From: Morinoia aosen
Lineage: Eukaryota > Arthropoda > Malacostraca > Amphipoda > Talitridae
DNA: 64,000 nucleotides
Direction of reading: 5' to 3'
NCBI GenBank assembly: GCA_030386875.1
Contig: CM059566.1
Coordinates: forward strand, 42,196,068 to 42,260,067
A model generated the notes under the pieces. It made no database searches and had not been told where the DNA came from. It saw only the letters and a list, made by a program, of their open reading frames with translations. Of the stretch, positions 56,101 to 64,000 are shown piece by piece. The position numbers and the translations under genes are program-made. Within the stretch, counting starts at the first letter, position 1; each line of letters starts with the position of its first letter.

Positions 56101-58683
56101 CCTTAGATGCTTCCTTGCATTGCGATCTAGATTCACCTTGTACTTGGTTGAATTGCTCAGGAGATCATCGACTAACAGTGTTCTTAACTCTACTTCCGTG
56201 TTGGGCAACCTCAATGGATCTAATACTCTGGACAATGCTCGTTTAAGACTTATAAAGAGCGAATCACCTCCTCCCGGCACCAGTGGGCTATCTACAACCA
56301 AACCCTTAGGTAAGGTATTATCACCTTGAAAATTCAAGGGAGGACTCGGCACTCCAATACGAGATAGAGCATCAGCTGCTGAATTGAGATGGCCTGGTAC
56401 ATACACAATGTCAAACACAAAATCAGATAATTCTTCAACCGTTCTAGCCAACCGTGAGCACACAATTTTCATGTTGTGTAAATGTACCAAGGGTTGATGA
56501 TCGGTGTAGAGAATAAATGGAACACCATACAAGAATGGACGAAAAGTTTTAACACCCCAGCGCAAAGCGGTCAACTCCCTCTCCAAAGTAGAATAGTTTA
56601 GTTGAGTAGGAGTGAAAGTCATAGATGCAAATCCAATTATACGGTGAACACCCTGCTGCACTTGAGCCAAATATGCACCAGAACCCCAAGCAGAGGCATC
56701 TACCCATAATTCTAACTTAGCTGCACCCTCACTATAGTCAGGGTAAGCCAGTTCTAGGTCCTGCTCCATCTCTGTTTTGAGTCTATTAAAGGTGTCAAGC
56801 ATTTTAGGTGTCCAGTCAAGCATCTTAGATTTACGACCACCAGTCAGACAAGAGAGCGGTTTCTGGATTTCTGAACAATTCGGAAGATACTTCCGCTGGA
56901 AATTAATGAAACCCAAAAACTCTCGTAACTCTCCTACCGTTTTAGGTTGGGGATAATTAGTAACTTTTCTGACATAGTCAGGAGTCTTCCTAAGGCCTGA
57001 TTGGCTGACTAAATGTCCAAGGTATTCAACCTCTGAACAGAACCACTCGCATTTAGACGGTTTAATCTTAATATTATAGGACTGTAATGTCTTAAGGACC
57101 TTAGATACGAGATCATTATGCTCAGCAAACGATGAAGACATAATTAATATATCATCGATATATGCCACGACTTTGTTAGATGGGAACGTACTGAGCACTG
57201 CCTGTATTTCTCTCTGGAAAGCTGATGGGGCATTGCGCAACCCAAAACTAAGGCGCTTGAACTGCCAATGATTACGAGGGGTTGAAAATGCAGTGTAGGC
57301 TCTACTGGGCTCATCAATAGGTATCTGATAGTATCCTCGAACAAGGTCAAGTCTAGTAAAAAATTTAGTACCATGTAAGCCAAAAATTGAATCAGTTAGG
57401 TTTGGTACTGGAAATTTATCAGGGATGGTCACTTGGTTGAGCTGTCTATAGTCAATGCACATCCTTATTGATCCATCCTTCTTTCTAACTGGCACTACTG
57501 GTGATGACCATGGAGAACTACTAGGCTCAATAATGTCCAAGCTGTTTAACTCCTGACACTGATGCTCAATTTCATCAGCTATGGGTTGAGGAAACCGCCT
57601 AGGACGCTGAAAAATTGGAGTATCGTCAGTCAATTTAATTTTATGTTGAGTCACCGTAGCAAGTCCAATGTCTGTATCACCAGCGCTGAAAACTGGTCCA
57701 AACTTACTGAGCATTGCATACACAACATTCTTTTGGTCATCATCAAGTTCAGGAAGAGAGATTTGCATTTTAAGATTATCAATGTCGACAGAATCCGAGG
57801 CTTCATCAATACTCTCGGGTAGTTGGACAACTGATGACAAGGTACCAATTACCTGTCCCTTCCCAACTGAAACACTTGACTCACCAGCCGCAATTAACAC
57901 ATGCTTACTACTAACACAGGAAATACCAGCGAACCCACGCAATCTGTCGCCTAGCGATCGATCCATATTATCATCGGAATATAGAAACAAATGATCTGGC
58001 TCAAGACATGACACTCCACAAGACACTGGAATTGCCTCAACCCTGCCTGGCTCTACATTAACATCAGCTGCAGCTATACAACTGAGACCAACAAACATCA
58101 GGTTGTGAGCTTTCCCAGACAAATCCAAATAAATTTCACATGAACCTCCATCACGAAAATGCTTTATCAACAATCGCCGCTTTACACAAAATTCAATGGA
58201 ATTGCTCTCCAAAAAGTCAACACCCAATACTAAATGTACACTGGTGTTAGACACAACTGGGAAAACTGCAAATGAAGCTTCAGTCATTTGCACACCATGG
58301 ATACTAAACAAACAATTTACTTCACCCATGCTAGACAAAGCACTTTTGCCAATTACATTAAAAACTTTTTGTTTCTCAGACATTGATAATTTCAATTCTT
58401 TCACCAGGTGCTCCGACATTAAGGATGATGCTGCACCAGAGTCAATGACAGCTAAAATTTCTTTATTATTAATTTCAACTAAAACTTTCATTAGGTCAGA
58501 ATCACCACTGACAAAATTGACTATCTTCCCTGGTACAGCTGGAACATCCGGTGGCTGAGCCTGAGGAGCAGGATCAGCAGCAGCTGACTCTTCCAGCTTC
58601 TCAGCATCCACAGCTGGGGTTGAACTTGGCCTCGATGGTCCCCCACTCACAACGAGACTGGTTAGTTTCCCGTTGACCTCCAT
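53143..58683 (-). CDS. Gypsy pol polyprotein with OTU-like and second protease-like domains
   Basis: 1846 residues from the in-frame Met. The true product is a gag-pol fusion made by -1 frameshifting. Domains: protease 1 (about 60-175, AVIDSGAASSL, later LVLGVDFL); RT (355-570, SFGLRNAPSAFQ and catalytic YIDD 508-511); RNase H (655-775, Asp662, Glu702, Asp728, Asp771). Next comes an OTU-like domain (about 796-925, VPGGGDSLF and GVHFNPL), with Ser808 where OTU proteases have Cys and Gly805 for the Asp; His916 is kept. Protease-like 2 (985-1095) shows AVLDSGAEISLV and LLGLDFM. Integrase (1225-1540) has an HHCC zinc finger, Asp1302, Asp1362 and Glu1398 (35 residues between the last two), then GPY/F (RGPYWVSKV). 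A 300-residue acidic, Cys- and Ser-rich tail follows. No env. Confidence 0.95.
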   Translation of the reverse strand: MEVNGKLTSLVVSGGPSRPSSTPAVDAEKLEESAAADPAPQAQPPDVPAVPGKIVNFVSGDSDLMKVLVEINNKEILAVIDSGAASSLMSEHLVKELKLSMSEKQKVFNVIGKSALSSMGEVNCLFSIHGVQMTEASFAVFPVVSNTSVHLVLGVDFLESNSIEFCVKRRLLIKHFRDGGSCEIYLDLSGKAHNLMFVGLSCIAAADVNVEPGRVEAIPVSCGVSCLEPDHLFLYSDDNMDRSLGDRLRGFAGISCVSSKHVLIAAGESSVSVGKGQVIGTLSSVVQLPESIDEASDSVDIDNLKMQISLPELDDDQKNVVYAMLSKFGPVFSAGDTDIGLATVTQHKIKLTDDTPIFQRPRRFPQPIADEIEHQCQELNSLDIIEPSSSPWSSPVVPVRKKDGSIRMCIDYRQLNQVTIPDKFPVPNLTDSIFGLHGTKFFTRLDLVRGYYQIPIDEPSRAYTAFSTPRNHWQFKRLSFGLRNAPSAFQREIQAVLSTFPSNKVVAYIDDILIMSSSFAEHNDLVSKVLKTLQSYNIKIKPSKCEWFCSEVEYLGHLVSQSGLRKTPDYVRKVTNYPQPKTVGELREFLGFINFQRKYLPNCSEIQKPLSCLTGGRKSKMLDWTPKMLDTFNRLKTEMEQDLELAYPDYSEGAAKLELWVDASAWGSGAYLAQVQQGVHRIIGFASMTFTPTQLNYSTLERELTALRWGVKTFRPFLYGVPFILYTDHQPLVHLHNMKIVCSRLARTVEELSDFVFDIVYVPGHLNSAADALSRIGVPSPPLNFQGDNTLPKGLVVDSPLVPGGGDSLFISLKRALSRVLDPLRLPNTEVELRTLLVDDLLSNSTKYKVNLDRNARKHLRLMRLPGQLPSLDVLLAASRLFKIRIFVYFWSDQPVIYQFDELSPIIHLQCISGVHFNPLIEINGYSLPDISECVVNSVGVQLDATHQVNHTSVESDSDSDDSLTKSLLCMERRVKICKHQVSSLPQVWSKIGDYDLCAVLDSGAEISLVSESALELIRESGVAFSIEEEKLCDIIGVSGVRVPIVHTVELSFSIGLYEMAVAHKFAIVSNDILPHCFLLGLDFMLKHDLTIDFSVFACKRESTIITKLTPRSLQDIIGSHIFSVTAMEPEPRMEVSTRDLRFEIKSNCGAIAGLSLLSGEETVKQLQIRCPDLRKLNQVFKNKVPVSEWPGKLKAFKYHFSKLSIIQGIIVYSGSVPIPVIPFECLVEIAITLHFNFAHIGRDKLLDLLFDLVWHPSKYNVVRDVCTTCHHCQIIKEFSSPVIPPTLKISTSYPFELVAADLISLPRSPKGFIGCLVVVDHYSKWVVAIPIKNKTSSAIIDAFRNQVFPFLPRVPSNLLTDNGPEFTSSEFSEFIMESNVHHKLTTPYCPASNGAVERVNRTIKNFIRNLVDEQGSWDILLPRVLIAYNNTVHAELQMSPSKFLLTKAHRTSNDPPLLGKLAEHWRVGNPKLSPFKNGQMVLMKIHHKGLLNINKLSPSFRGPYWVSKVNDNGVTYELSDRSSDQTVKAHHTQLRPYKLPPKYVSHHPLYIEQLHKLQYHDVGLEEDVLWPTGNNMHLSSPSEDTDMSSSSDVTDCCGAVSNSDCNSLFNSSDCGESFSGFCTDGTEDLQSNVISNVNSQDLGVSLEKSYGSAVQKVYCMLCRGCQFEAALEHQVLSEVAPRPVDNKESLSCTNHISSELSTTEYIQGLYRLTLDWEGDDDWQLSSVDSELMVDESCERTDPEIAKFTNLSMTSSVGQTGNSKELASKVPMLDESFGSGGEALFEGFTPDLAVVQRVEDFVSACERQKSPNKSIRQTRSRGSVEDVPNVQPRILERAPRRRRVSS
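55399..55731 (-). other. Second aspartic-protease-like domain within pol
   Basis: Pol residues 985-1095. It has an LDSGAEISLV active-site loop, an inner (C)DIIGVSG strand and LLGLDFMLKHDLTIDF near its end, the same landmarks as the first protease. It sits between the OTU-like domain and the integrase finger. Confidence 0.8.
55909..56298 (-). other. OTU-like domain within pol
   Basis: Pol residues 796-925. The pattern matches OTU cysteine proteases: a P-x-x-G-x-(C)-L-F start, LRTLLVDDLLSN, a LPSLDVLLAASRLFKIRIFV helix/strand and a GVHFNPL end. The nucleophile position is Ser808, and the preceding Asp is Gly, so it is probably a binding module rather than a deubiquitinase. Confidence 0.75.
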
Positions 58684-60458
58684 TCTCCAGATTTTGATTT
58701 AGAGCGGTAATTTGGGTCATACTTGGGGCACTGCTCGATGTGGTGGTCTTTACCACAAATCAAGCAAGATTTTGACGCCTTCCAGCAGTCTTTCCGTGAA
58801 TGATTTTGGTTCTTGCAGTACGAACAGCCACTTCTCTCATTTCTATTACTTTTCTTCCACTGCAACTGAGAATTATCGCTGCTAGTAGGTGGTTGGGTCT
58901 TGCTCCCCTTTTCATCCTTAGGGAGTGGACAAGTACCAGAATATACCCGAGTTCTCGCAGAAGGCAGTGGAGCTACAGGATCACTGTAATAAGGGAGTTC
59001 ACTGTCTTTCTGGCCTGACCACATGACCGATCTAGGTTTCTCTTGCTGCAAATCCTTTGCCATCTGAACGAGGCTGTCAAAACTAAGGCGTTTCTTCCCA
59101 CCAGCAGAAGTGGCTTTGAGAGCCCTCTCAGTATCATGGATTTTTGACCTGACTGAGGGAGGCAAGGACTCCAGGAAATGCTGTCTAAGCTGCATGGCAC
59201 ACTCCTTCTTATCATCAGGATAGGCCAGCTCAGCAATTTCAATTAGTCTCATTCCATAGAGATCCCATTTTTCTCCCGGCTCTGGCGCTGCTTCTCTTAG
59301 TTCCTTCCTCCAATGCTTCTTACCCTTCACCTTCTGTTTCTTGTAATAATTCAGCAATTCCATTTTCATGGCATTATACTTAAGCTTTCTTCCACCACGA
59401 ACTTGAAACACAGTTAGGAGGTCTCCTTCCAGAAACTCAGCCAATTTTTGGGTTTTATCATGGGCATTCCCCTTGAATTTCTTCTGGAAGTAGCCTTCAA
59501 AGGTGGTGAAGAAGTCTTTCAGTTTGACTTTGCCATTGATGTTGAACTTGGGTGGAGTGACGACTTCCCGATGGTCCGCCCGTGTCCACGAGCGACGCCG
59601 CGGATGAGGCATGAGCGAGTCACCATCATCATCTGACTCATCCGTTGAGGGCTCCAGACTCACACTGGACAGGGTTGCCTTGGATGACTCTGAAGATGAA
59701 ATTACAATTTCTTCAACTTTAACTGGCCTTTTAACCTTTTTCTTCACTGACTTCTCCAATTTCTTTTTGAGGGCCACCCCTTCTGCACTTGCTGATGCGT
59801 GAGACCTGGCTTGCTTCCGATCACTTGCTCTGGAGAACTTAGGAGAGATGACTTCATCCGAGGTTGCGGAACTTGACTTCAGAGGACCCTCCTTGGTTGG
59901 CTGCTCAGGATCACTAGGCAAGATGTGAGTACATCGGTCTTCTACCGAACTCCTGGTCCAATACCGATCAGAGGCAATTGTCTCCAAGGTTGCATACCAT
60001 TCTCGGTATGTGAGACACTGGTCTGCCTGCTCAACATTGGTGAGAAGCAAAGCCTCAGAGCGAGCAACAAGTTTTTGCAGATGATATGCTGCTCTTTCAC
60101 TTCTTTGCTGTGCAGCCAAGAAACCACCACCCAGCCACCGAGGAAAGAGTGTCCAACGCAACTCATCCAAGACTGGGAGCAGTGTTGGGTTGATGTTGTA
60201 CCCAAATTGGTGATTTATTAGGTCTGCTCTAACTTGAGGGTGGGCAAATTGAAGCAATAAACTTTGAATTTTCAAGACTTCAGTGAGAATACAATTAGTT
60301 GCCACTGAAGCCGCGTCCTGCTGGGCTGGGTAATCCAACAGCCCCAGTGCTGGACCAACTGAGGGGCGAGGCTCCGCAGGGACCGCGAGGCCATCCTCAA
60401 CCACTGATGCCGCCTTGCCCAGCACCACATCACCACTCTGTCCATGCTCCATAGACAC
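58662..60458 (-). CDS. Gypsy gag protein
   Basis: 598 residues. The N-terminal region (about 50-175) has a Trp/Tyr-rich helical part. A Lys/Ser-rich linker follows, then a retrotransposon gag core at about 305-440 (KFNINGKVKLKDFFTTFEGY, EFLEGDLL). Two zinc knuckles lie at 545-558 (CSYCKNQNHSRKDC) and 565-577 (CLICGKDHHIEQC). It forms the particle and packages RNA. The ATG lies 105 bases after the 5' LTR. It ends TAA directly after the slippery heptamer, and pol follows in the -1 frame with a 22-base overlap. Confidence 0.95.
   Translation of the reverse strand: MSMEHGQSGDVVLGKAASVVEDGLAVPAEPRPSVGPALGLLDYPAQQDAASVATNCILTEVLKIQSLLLQFAHPQVRADLINHQFGYNINPTLLPVLDELRWTLFPRWLGGGFLAAQQRSERAAYHLQKLVARSEALLLTNVEQADQCLTYREWYATLETIASDRYWTRSSVEDRCTHILPSDPEQPTKEGPLKSSSATSDEVISPKFSRASDRKQARSHASASAEGVALKKKLEKSVKKKVKRPVKVEEIVISSSESSKATLSSVSLEPSTDESDDDGDSLMPHPRRRSWTRADHREVVTPPKFNINGKVKLKDFFTTFEGYFQKKFKGNAHDKTQKLAEFLEGDLLTVFQVRGGRKLKYNAMKMELLNYYKKQKVKGKKHWRKELREAAPEPGEKWDLYGMRLIEIAELAYPDDKKECAMQLRQHFLESLPPSVRSKIHDTERALKATSAGGKKRLSFDSLVQMAKDLQQEKPRSVMWSGQKDSELPYYSDPVAPLPSARTRVYSGTCPLPKDEKGSKTQPPTSSDNSQLQWKKSNRNERSGCSYCKNQNHSRKDCWKASKSCLICGKDHHIEQCPKYDPNYRSKSKSGEWRSTGN
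58665..58671 (-). promoter_or_regulatory. -1 ribosomal frameshift site GGGAAAC
   Basis: In the gag frame it reads G GGA AAC followed at once by the TAA stop, the exact X XXY YYZ arrangement of a canonical slippery heptamer; GGGAAAC is used by simian type D retroviruses. Slipping one base back enters pol. G/C stretches that could form a stem lie 15-60 bases downstream. Confidence 0.85.
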
Positions 60459-60544
60459 TAACTAAAAGTGTACCCTGTGTAGACTAGTGTAGTACAAAGA
60501 ACTGGGTAGTGTAGCCAAATAGAAATGTAAGAATTAAGGAAGGT

Positions 60545-60562
60545 ATCCCGTCGGAGATGCCA
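60545..60562 (-). other. Primer binding site
   Basis: Minus-strand TGGCATCTCCGACGGGAT begins one base after the 5' LTR. It begins TGG, the complement of the tRNA CCA end. I could not assign the tRNA from memory. Confidence 0.75.
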
Positions 60563-60563
60563 A

Positions 60564-61532
60564 TGTTGCCGTTTGTCTCCCGCAGGTGAGATAAACTCGT
60601 TATCTGCTTGTTACTTTGTTACTAAATGGCAACTAATTAAGGAAAATAAAACTCTACTACTTGATAAATTGCTATTGGAAAAATTGTGATACAAGTGAAA
60701 ATGTAATGGACAATAATGTTTTGGTCAATGAAATGTGGACCAAGGTACATGAAAGATAATAGCTAAATGAACTTAACTAAATGAATAGAAGTAAATTAAC
60801 GGGACTTAAATGGAGTAAGTTAACGGAGATTGAATTGACTGAACTAAATGGAGTTAAATGGAGTTAACTGGAGCAAAAGGAGCATGGACAGGTGGGAACG
60901 AAACACTGTAGAAAACGAACCAAAATCTTAAATTAATTACCTGTCAATAGAAGAGACTAAGAGACCAGTGGAGGGATCGTGAGGAGATTGGGATGCAACA
61001 TGCAAAAATCTTAGCTAACAATATAATATAATACATGCAAAAGATATTTACAGAAATAATAAGAAAACATGGTATTTACAAACGAAACGCAGAACTTAAA
61101 GAAACATATTACACTACTTAACTCAAATGAATGAAAACATAAAATAAAATAAATTCTATAACTCAACAAAACAAAACTTAAAATAATAAATAAACCAATA
61201 GAAATCAACAGCAAATAATAATAACTAAATTTCAACAAAATAAATAATAACAGAACAAGCAAGTAACAAAATATAGCAAAATTACTCACATATCCTTAAG
61301 AAGGATAACTTACTATTTCACCTACCAGTGCAACTGGAGCTTCACTTTTATTCGGAATTATCTTAGGGTCTTTACCAATATCTTAATGTGGTTAAATTTA
61401 TTACCAACTGGAAAAAGAACAAAAATGTATAATTAAGCTATAATAAACAAGAAAATAAAAATAAAGATTATCTGAGTAAAAAGAGGCATGAAGGCTGTGC
61501 TATAAAAAGTAGCAAAACAACCCCCGGTTACA
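60564..61532 (-). repeat. 5' LTR of the gypsy element
   Basis: 969 bp; see the 3' LTR. It holds the element promoter on the minus strand. Confidence 0.96.
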
Positions 61533-61690
61533 ATATACCAAAAACTAATTTTTCTTGAATGTAAAAATTAAGGCTTAAATCGAGAAAATGATACGAGTAA
61601 AAAAGGTTTACTTTCACAAAATACATATACTGGCCAATTTTCAAAAAAATCGGACGAAAAAAGTTGAAAAAGTGGGACGATCTCCTTAAG

Positions 61691-63230
61691 ACAAGCAATG
61701 GGTTCCTCATGTGATTTGTCTGAATTGTGAGGAAAAGCTTTTAGACTGGACCAAAGGAAAATGCAAAAGCTTGCCTTTTGAAGTTCCAATCATTTGACAC
61801 AAACCCACCAACCATGTAACTGACTTGTTATTTCTATATGGTGAACACAACAGGTGATAGGAGGAAAAACCAAGATAAGATTATGTAACCAAACATTCTC
61901 TCAGCAATTTGGCCTGCTCTGCACTCGGAAGAAGTTCCAGTTTTTATGTTGTCCATTGAATGATAAAAACTTTGGGCATGATATGAGCAAGCAAGACAGC
62001 TATTGCAGTAAATTGTCAGAAAAGTGTTCATAATTGGAGAACTGATCTTCAGACACTGAACTTTTCCCTGTCCCCAAGCCTCTTCCCCAGGCTTAACTGA
62101 ATGATATAATGCAGGATTTAGGTCTTACAAAGAAATCAGCAGAGGTTTTGGTATCAAGATTACAATAAAGATATCTTGTTGATTACTCTGTAAAAAGTAT
62201 ATTTCAGAAAGCATGACCAGCTTTGTGACTTTCTTTTCAGAAGACAGACAGTTTGTGTGCTGCCATAACATTCCAGGGCTTCTCAATGAACTGGGTGACC
62301 TTAATATAATTTGCTGAATGTAGACTGTTTTTAAACCGTCTAAAATCCAGTCTAAATTTTTTCTTTAACATGATGGCAATGTTAATGGAGCCATACATGT
62401 CGGTCACTCAGTGCATATGTGAGAAGACTATGATGATATGGGAATGGTCATGGACTCACTGAAGTATCATGAGCATAATTGGATCATTTGTGTAGAGTTA
62501 GAGATGGTCAACTTTTTTCTTGCACTACACAACAGAAAGGTTGCACTAAGTTCCTATGTTTCCTCTGAAAGTGGGATAGCTGAGCACAAGAAAGACATGG
62601 GTCCAAAAGGATTAGCCTATTCATGACATTTGAAGCAGGCATGCCTAATATCACACAAGACCCAAGTAAGCAAAGATAAGATCATCTTTCCTACTCTTCC
62701 CATCAAATTAGTTTGATGAAACAATTTGTCAAGGCACTGGAAACTAAAGCCAAAAGTTTATAATACATCTCAGCTTTACCAGGATTATCATTTGAGAAGA
62801 TCTAAGCAAGTGTGTTTGATGGCCCATAAATTCAAACCCTAATTTGTGATGATCAGTTTCTTGCTAAGATGACCCTTTAGAAAAAGGCAGTATGGATATC
62901 CTACGTGGTAGTCGTTCGGAACTTCCTTGAAAACAATAAGGTTGAGGACTACAGTGAACTTGTGAACATAATGTTTCTTACTTATTGGAATCTCAGATCC
63001 AACATGAGCATCAAAGTTCATTTTTTGAACAGCCACCTTGATAAATTCCCTAACAACATGGAGACTGTGAGTGGCAAACAAGGTGAACAATTCCACATGA
63101 CCTAAAGTTTATGAAAGAACACTAACAAGGGCGCTGGGTCAAAAGTGTGATGGTTGACTACTGCTGGAGCATTAAATGAGATTGGCCAGATGAAGTGTAC
63201 AAATGCAAAAGTTATGAATGCAAACTCGAG
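61691..63230 (+). pseudogene. Arthropod multi-copy gene family remnant, exon 2
   Basis: It continues the gene of 51111-51264. KQWVPHVICLNCEEKLLDWT (compare W.PH.VC..CVE.L..W) is followed by THKPTNHVTD-like residues (a stop replaces Trp before HKPTNHVTD). Later MDSLKYHEHNWIICVELEMV (62447 on; compare EHNW.ICGDLKV), IKLV-, MKQFVKALET-like residues (about 62705), NFLENNKVEDYSELVNIMF (62920 on), NMSIKVHFLNSHLDKFPNNM (63003 on) and DYCWSIK near 63160 follow. The order matches the full-length family throughout. Multiple stops and frameshifts show it is dead. Function of the family unknown. Confidence 0.65.
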
Positions 63231-64000
63231 CCTGAATAAAATGTACAAAAAAATTGATAAGCTATCATCAGCTGTGATGATGTTCTGAAGGATACTGATC
63301 TACCTTTGGGATAAAGATTTACGTTTTCAAAGGCACGTTATCAGAAAATACGTCACAACCGCCAATATTGTAATTTAGTCTCAAATCTCATTGTAATGTT
63401 CTGTTTCTTTTGCCTTAATAAATTTAGGAAAATAACTTCCATATCATTTTAAGATTCAAGTGAACAAAAGAATTGTGGCTGATATTGCAATATCCTATCA
63501 TTAAGCAAAAGTAAAAAAGTCAAATTGCATAAAATCTATAGCTAGGAGACAAAAACTAACTGCACTTCATATTTGAAATCAACATAGTAAGTGTTCCCAA
63601 GTGTAATCAAACGTATGCTCCAGAAAAAGACCGTTTGACGATGTAAAAGCTGATTAGTGCTGAAGAAATTGTAAAAATATGTCTAACTTTGGCCAAATCT
63701 ATGCTAAATCTAGTGCAAATGGATGTAGAAGCATGAGGTCATTTTTCTAATTTGATATATCAACTTTCCTGCATTCAACATATTTTGTGAATAAACTTTA
63801 ATTTAGCAAATCATTTTACTACAGTCTGGATTAATTTGCACAGTGCTTCATGTTGCCACTCTGTTTCTAAATGGTGGTTATAGTTTTTTTCACAAATAGC
63901 GATAACCTTTTACACAGTATTTATTCTATACATTTTTTGTTGAAATTTTAATTACAACTTAAGTACACTCTAATATTTTATGTGCCTTAACTTCAGACTG
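63231..64000. other. Nothing recognised
   Basis: AT-rich sequence right of the decayed gene, with no exon or element identified. Confidence 0.45.

Larger units (their letters stand above)
52071..61532 (-). mobile_element. Complete Ty3/gypsy LTR retrotransposon
   Basis: 9462 bp on the minus strand, bounded by LTRs of 969 bp and a 4-bp target duplication ATAT (52067-52070 and 61533-61536). The order is 5' LTR, primer site, gag, pol (protease, RT, RNase H, OTU-like domain, second protease-like domain, integrase with GPY/F, long C-terminal tail), purine tract, 3' LTR. No envelope gene. Both ORFs are open, and I saw no difference between the LTRs, so the insertion is very recent and the element may be active. 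Confidence 0.96.

Noticed and set aside
56262..56277. GGGDSLF read as a GDSL hydrolase motif
   Set aside because: The surrounding residues fit the OTU pattern (LF after the nucleophile, LLAAS helix, HFNPL end) and lack the other GDSL blocks.

Overview
The window looks like nuclear DNA of an arthropod. It is AT-rich and intron-rich, with GT-AG splice sites, simple repeats and many nested transposable elements. The mix of elements (Ty3/gypsy, an RNase H-bearing LINE, Penelope-like and Tc1 remnants, a tRNA-derived SINE, palindromic MITEs) fits an arthropod, but I cannot name the order. No bacterial operon, rRNA, CRISPR array or true tRNA gene was seen.

Host gene 1 (plus strand, 694-15585) is the 3' half of a sideroflexin gene (mitochondrial serine carrier, Sfxn1/3 type). 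Six exons can be placed with matching phases. Two of them (3861-3991 and 6673-6806) encode alternative versions of the same protein segment and cannot both be included without a stop, so they look mutually exclusive. Its introns carry a same-strand cluster of one ~350 bp repeat family, minisatellites, a Penelope-like remnant, and local duplications of a splice donor and a splice acceptor.

Host gene 2 (minus strand, 27136-21379) reconstructs as a six-exon gene with a TATA box and initiator. Its 319-residue product has two RING fingers, a Ser/Pro linker and a C-terminal ubiquitin-like domain whose chain ends Gly-Gly plus two residues. I find this the most unusual host gene here.

From about 27.2 to 38.3 kb no full gene is visible. 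There is one possible small coding exon (33839-33941), a Jockey/CR1-type LINE fragment split by a SINE, minisatellites, and a second copy of that SINE.

From 38.3 to 51.0 kb lies a transposon nest. A complete LINE (38340-44922, two open ORFs, 13-bp target duplication) lies beside a decayed second LINE. That second LINE is cut by three palindromic MITEs with 8-bp target duplications, one sitting inside another. Then come a decayed foldback, a Tc1 remnant and a further MITE copy.

From 51.1 to 63.2 kb lies a decayed copy of a widespread arthropod gene family of unknown function. A complete Ty3/gypsy element (52071-61532, minus strand) is inserted in its presumed intron. The element has 969-bp LTRs with no difference seen between them and a 4-bp target duplication, and gag and pol are joined by a canonical -1 slippery site. 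Its pol carries an OTU-like domain with an altered active site and a second aspartic-protease-like domain between RNase H and integrase, an unusual architecture.
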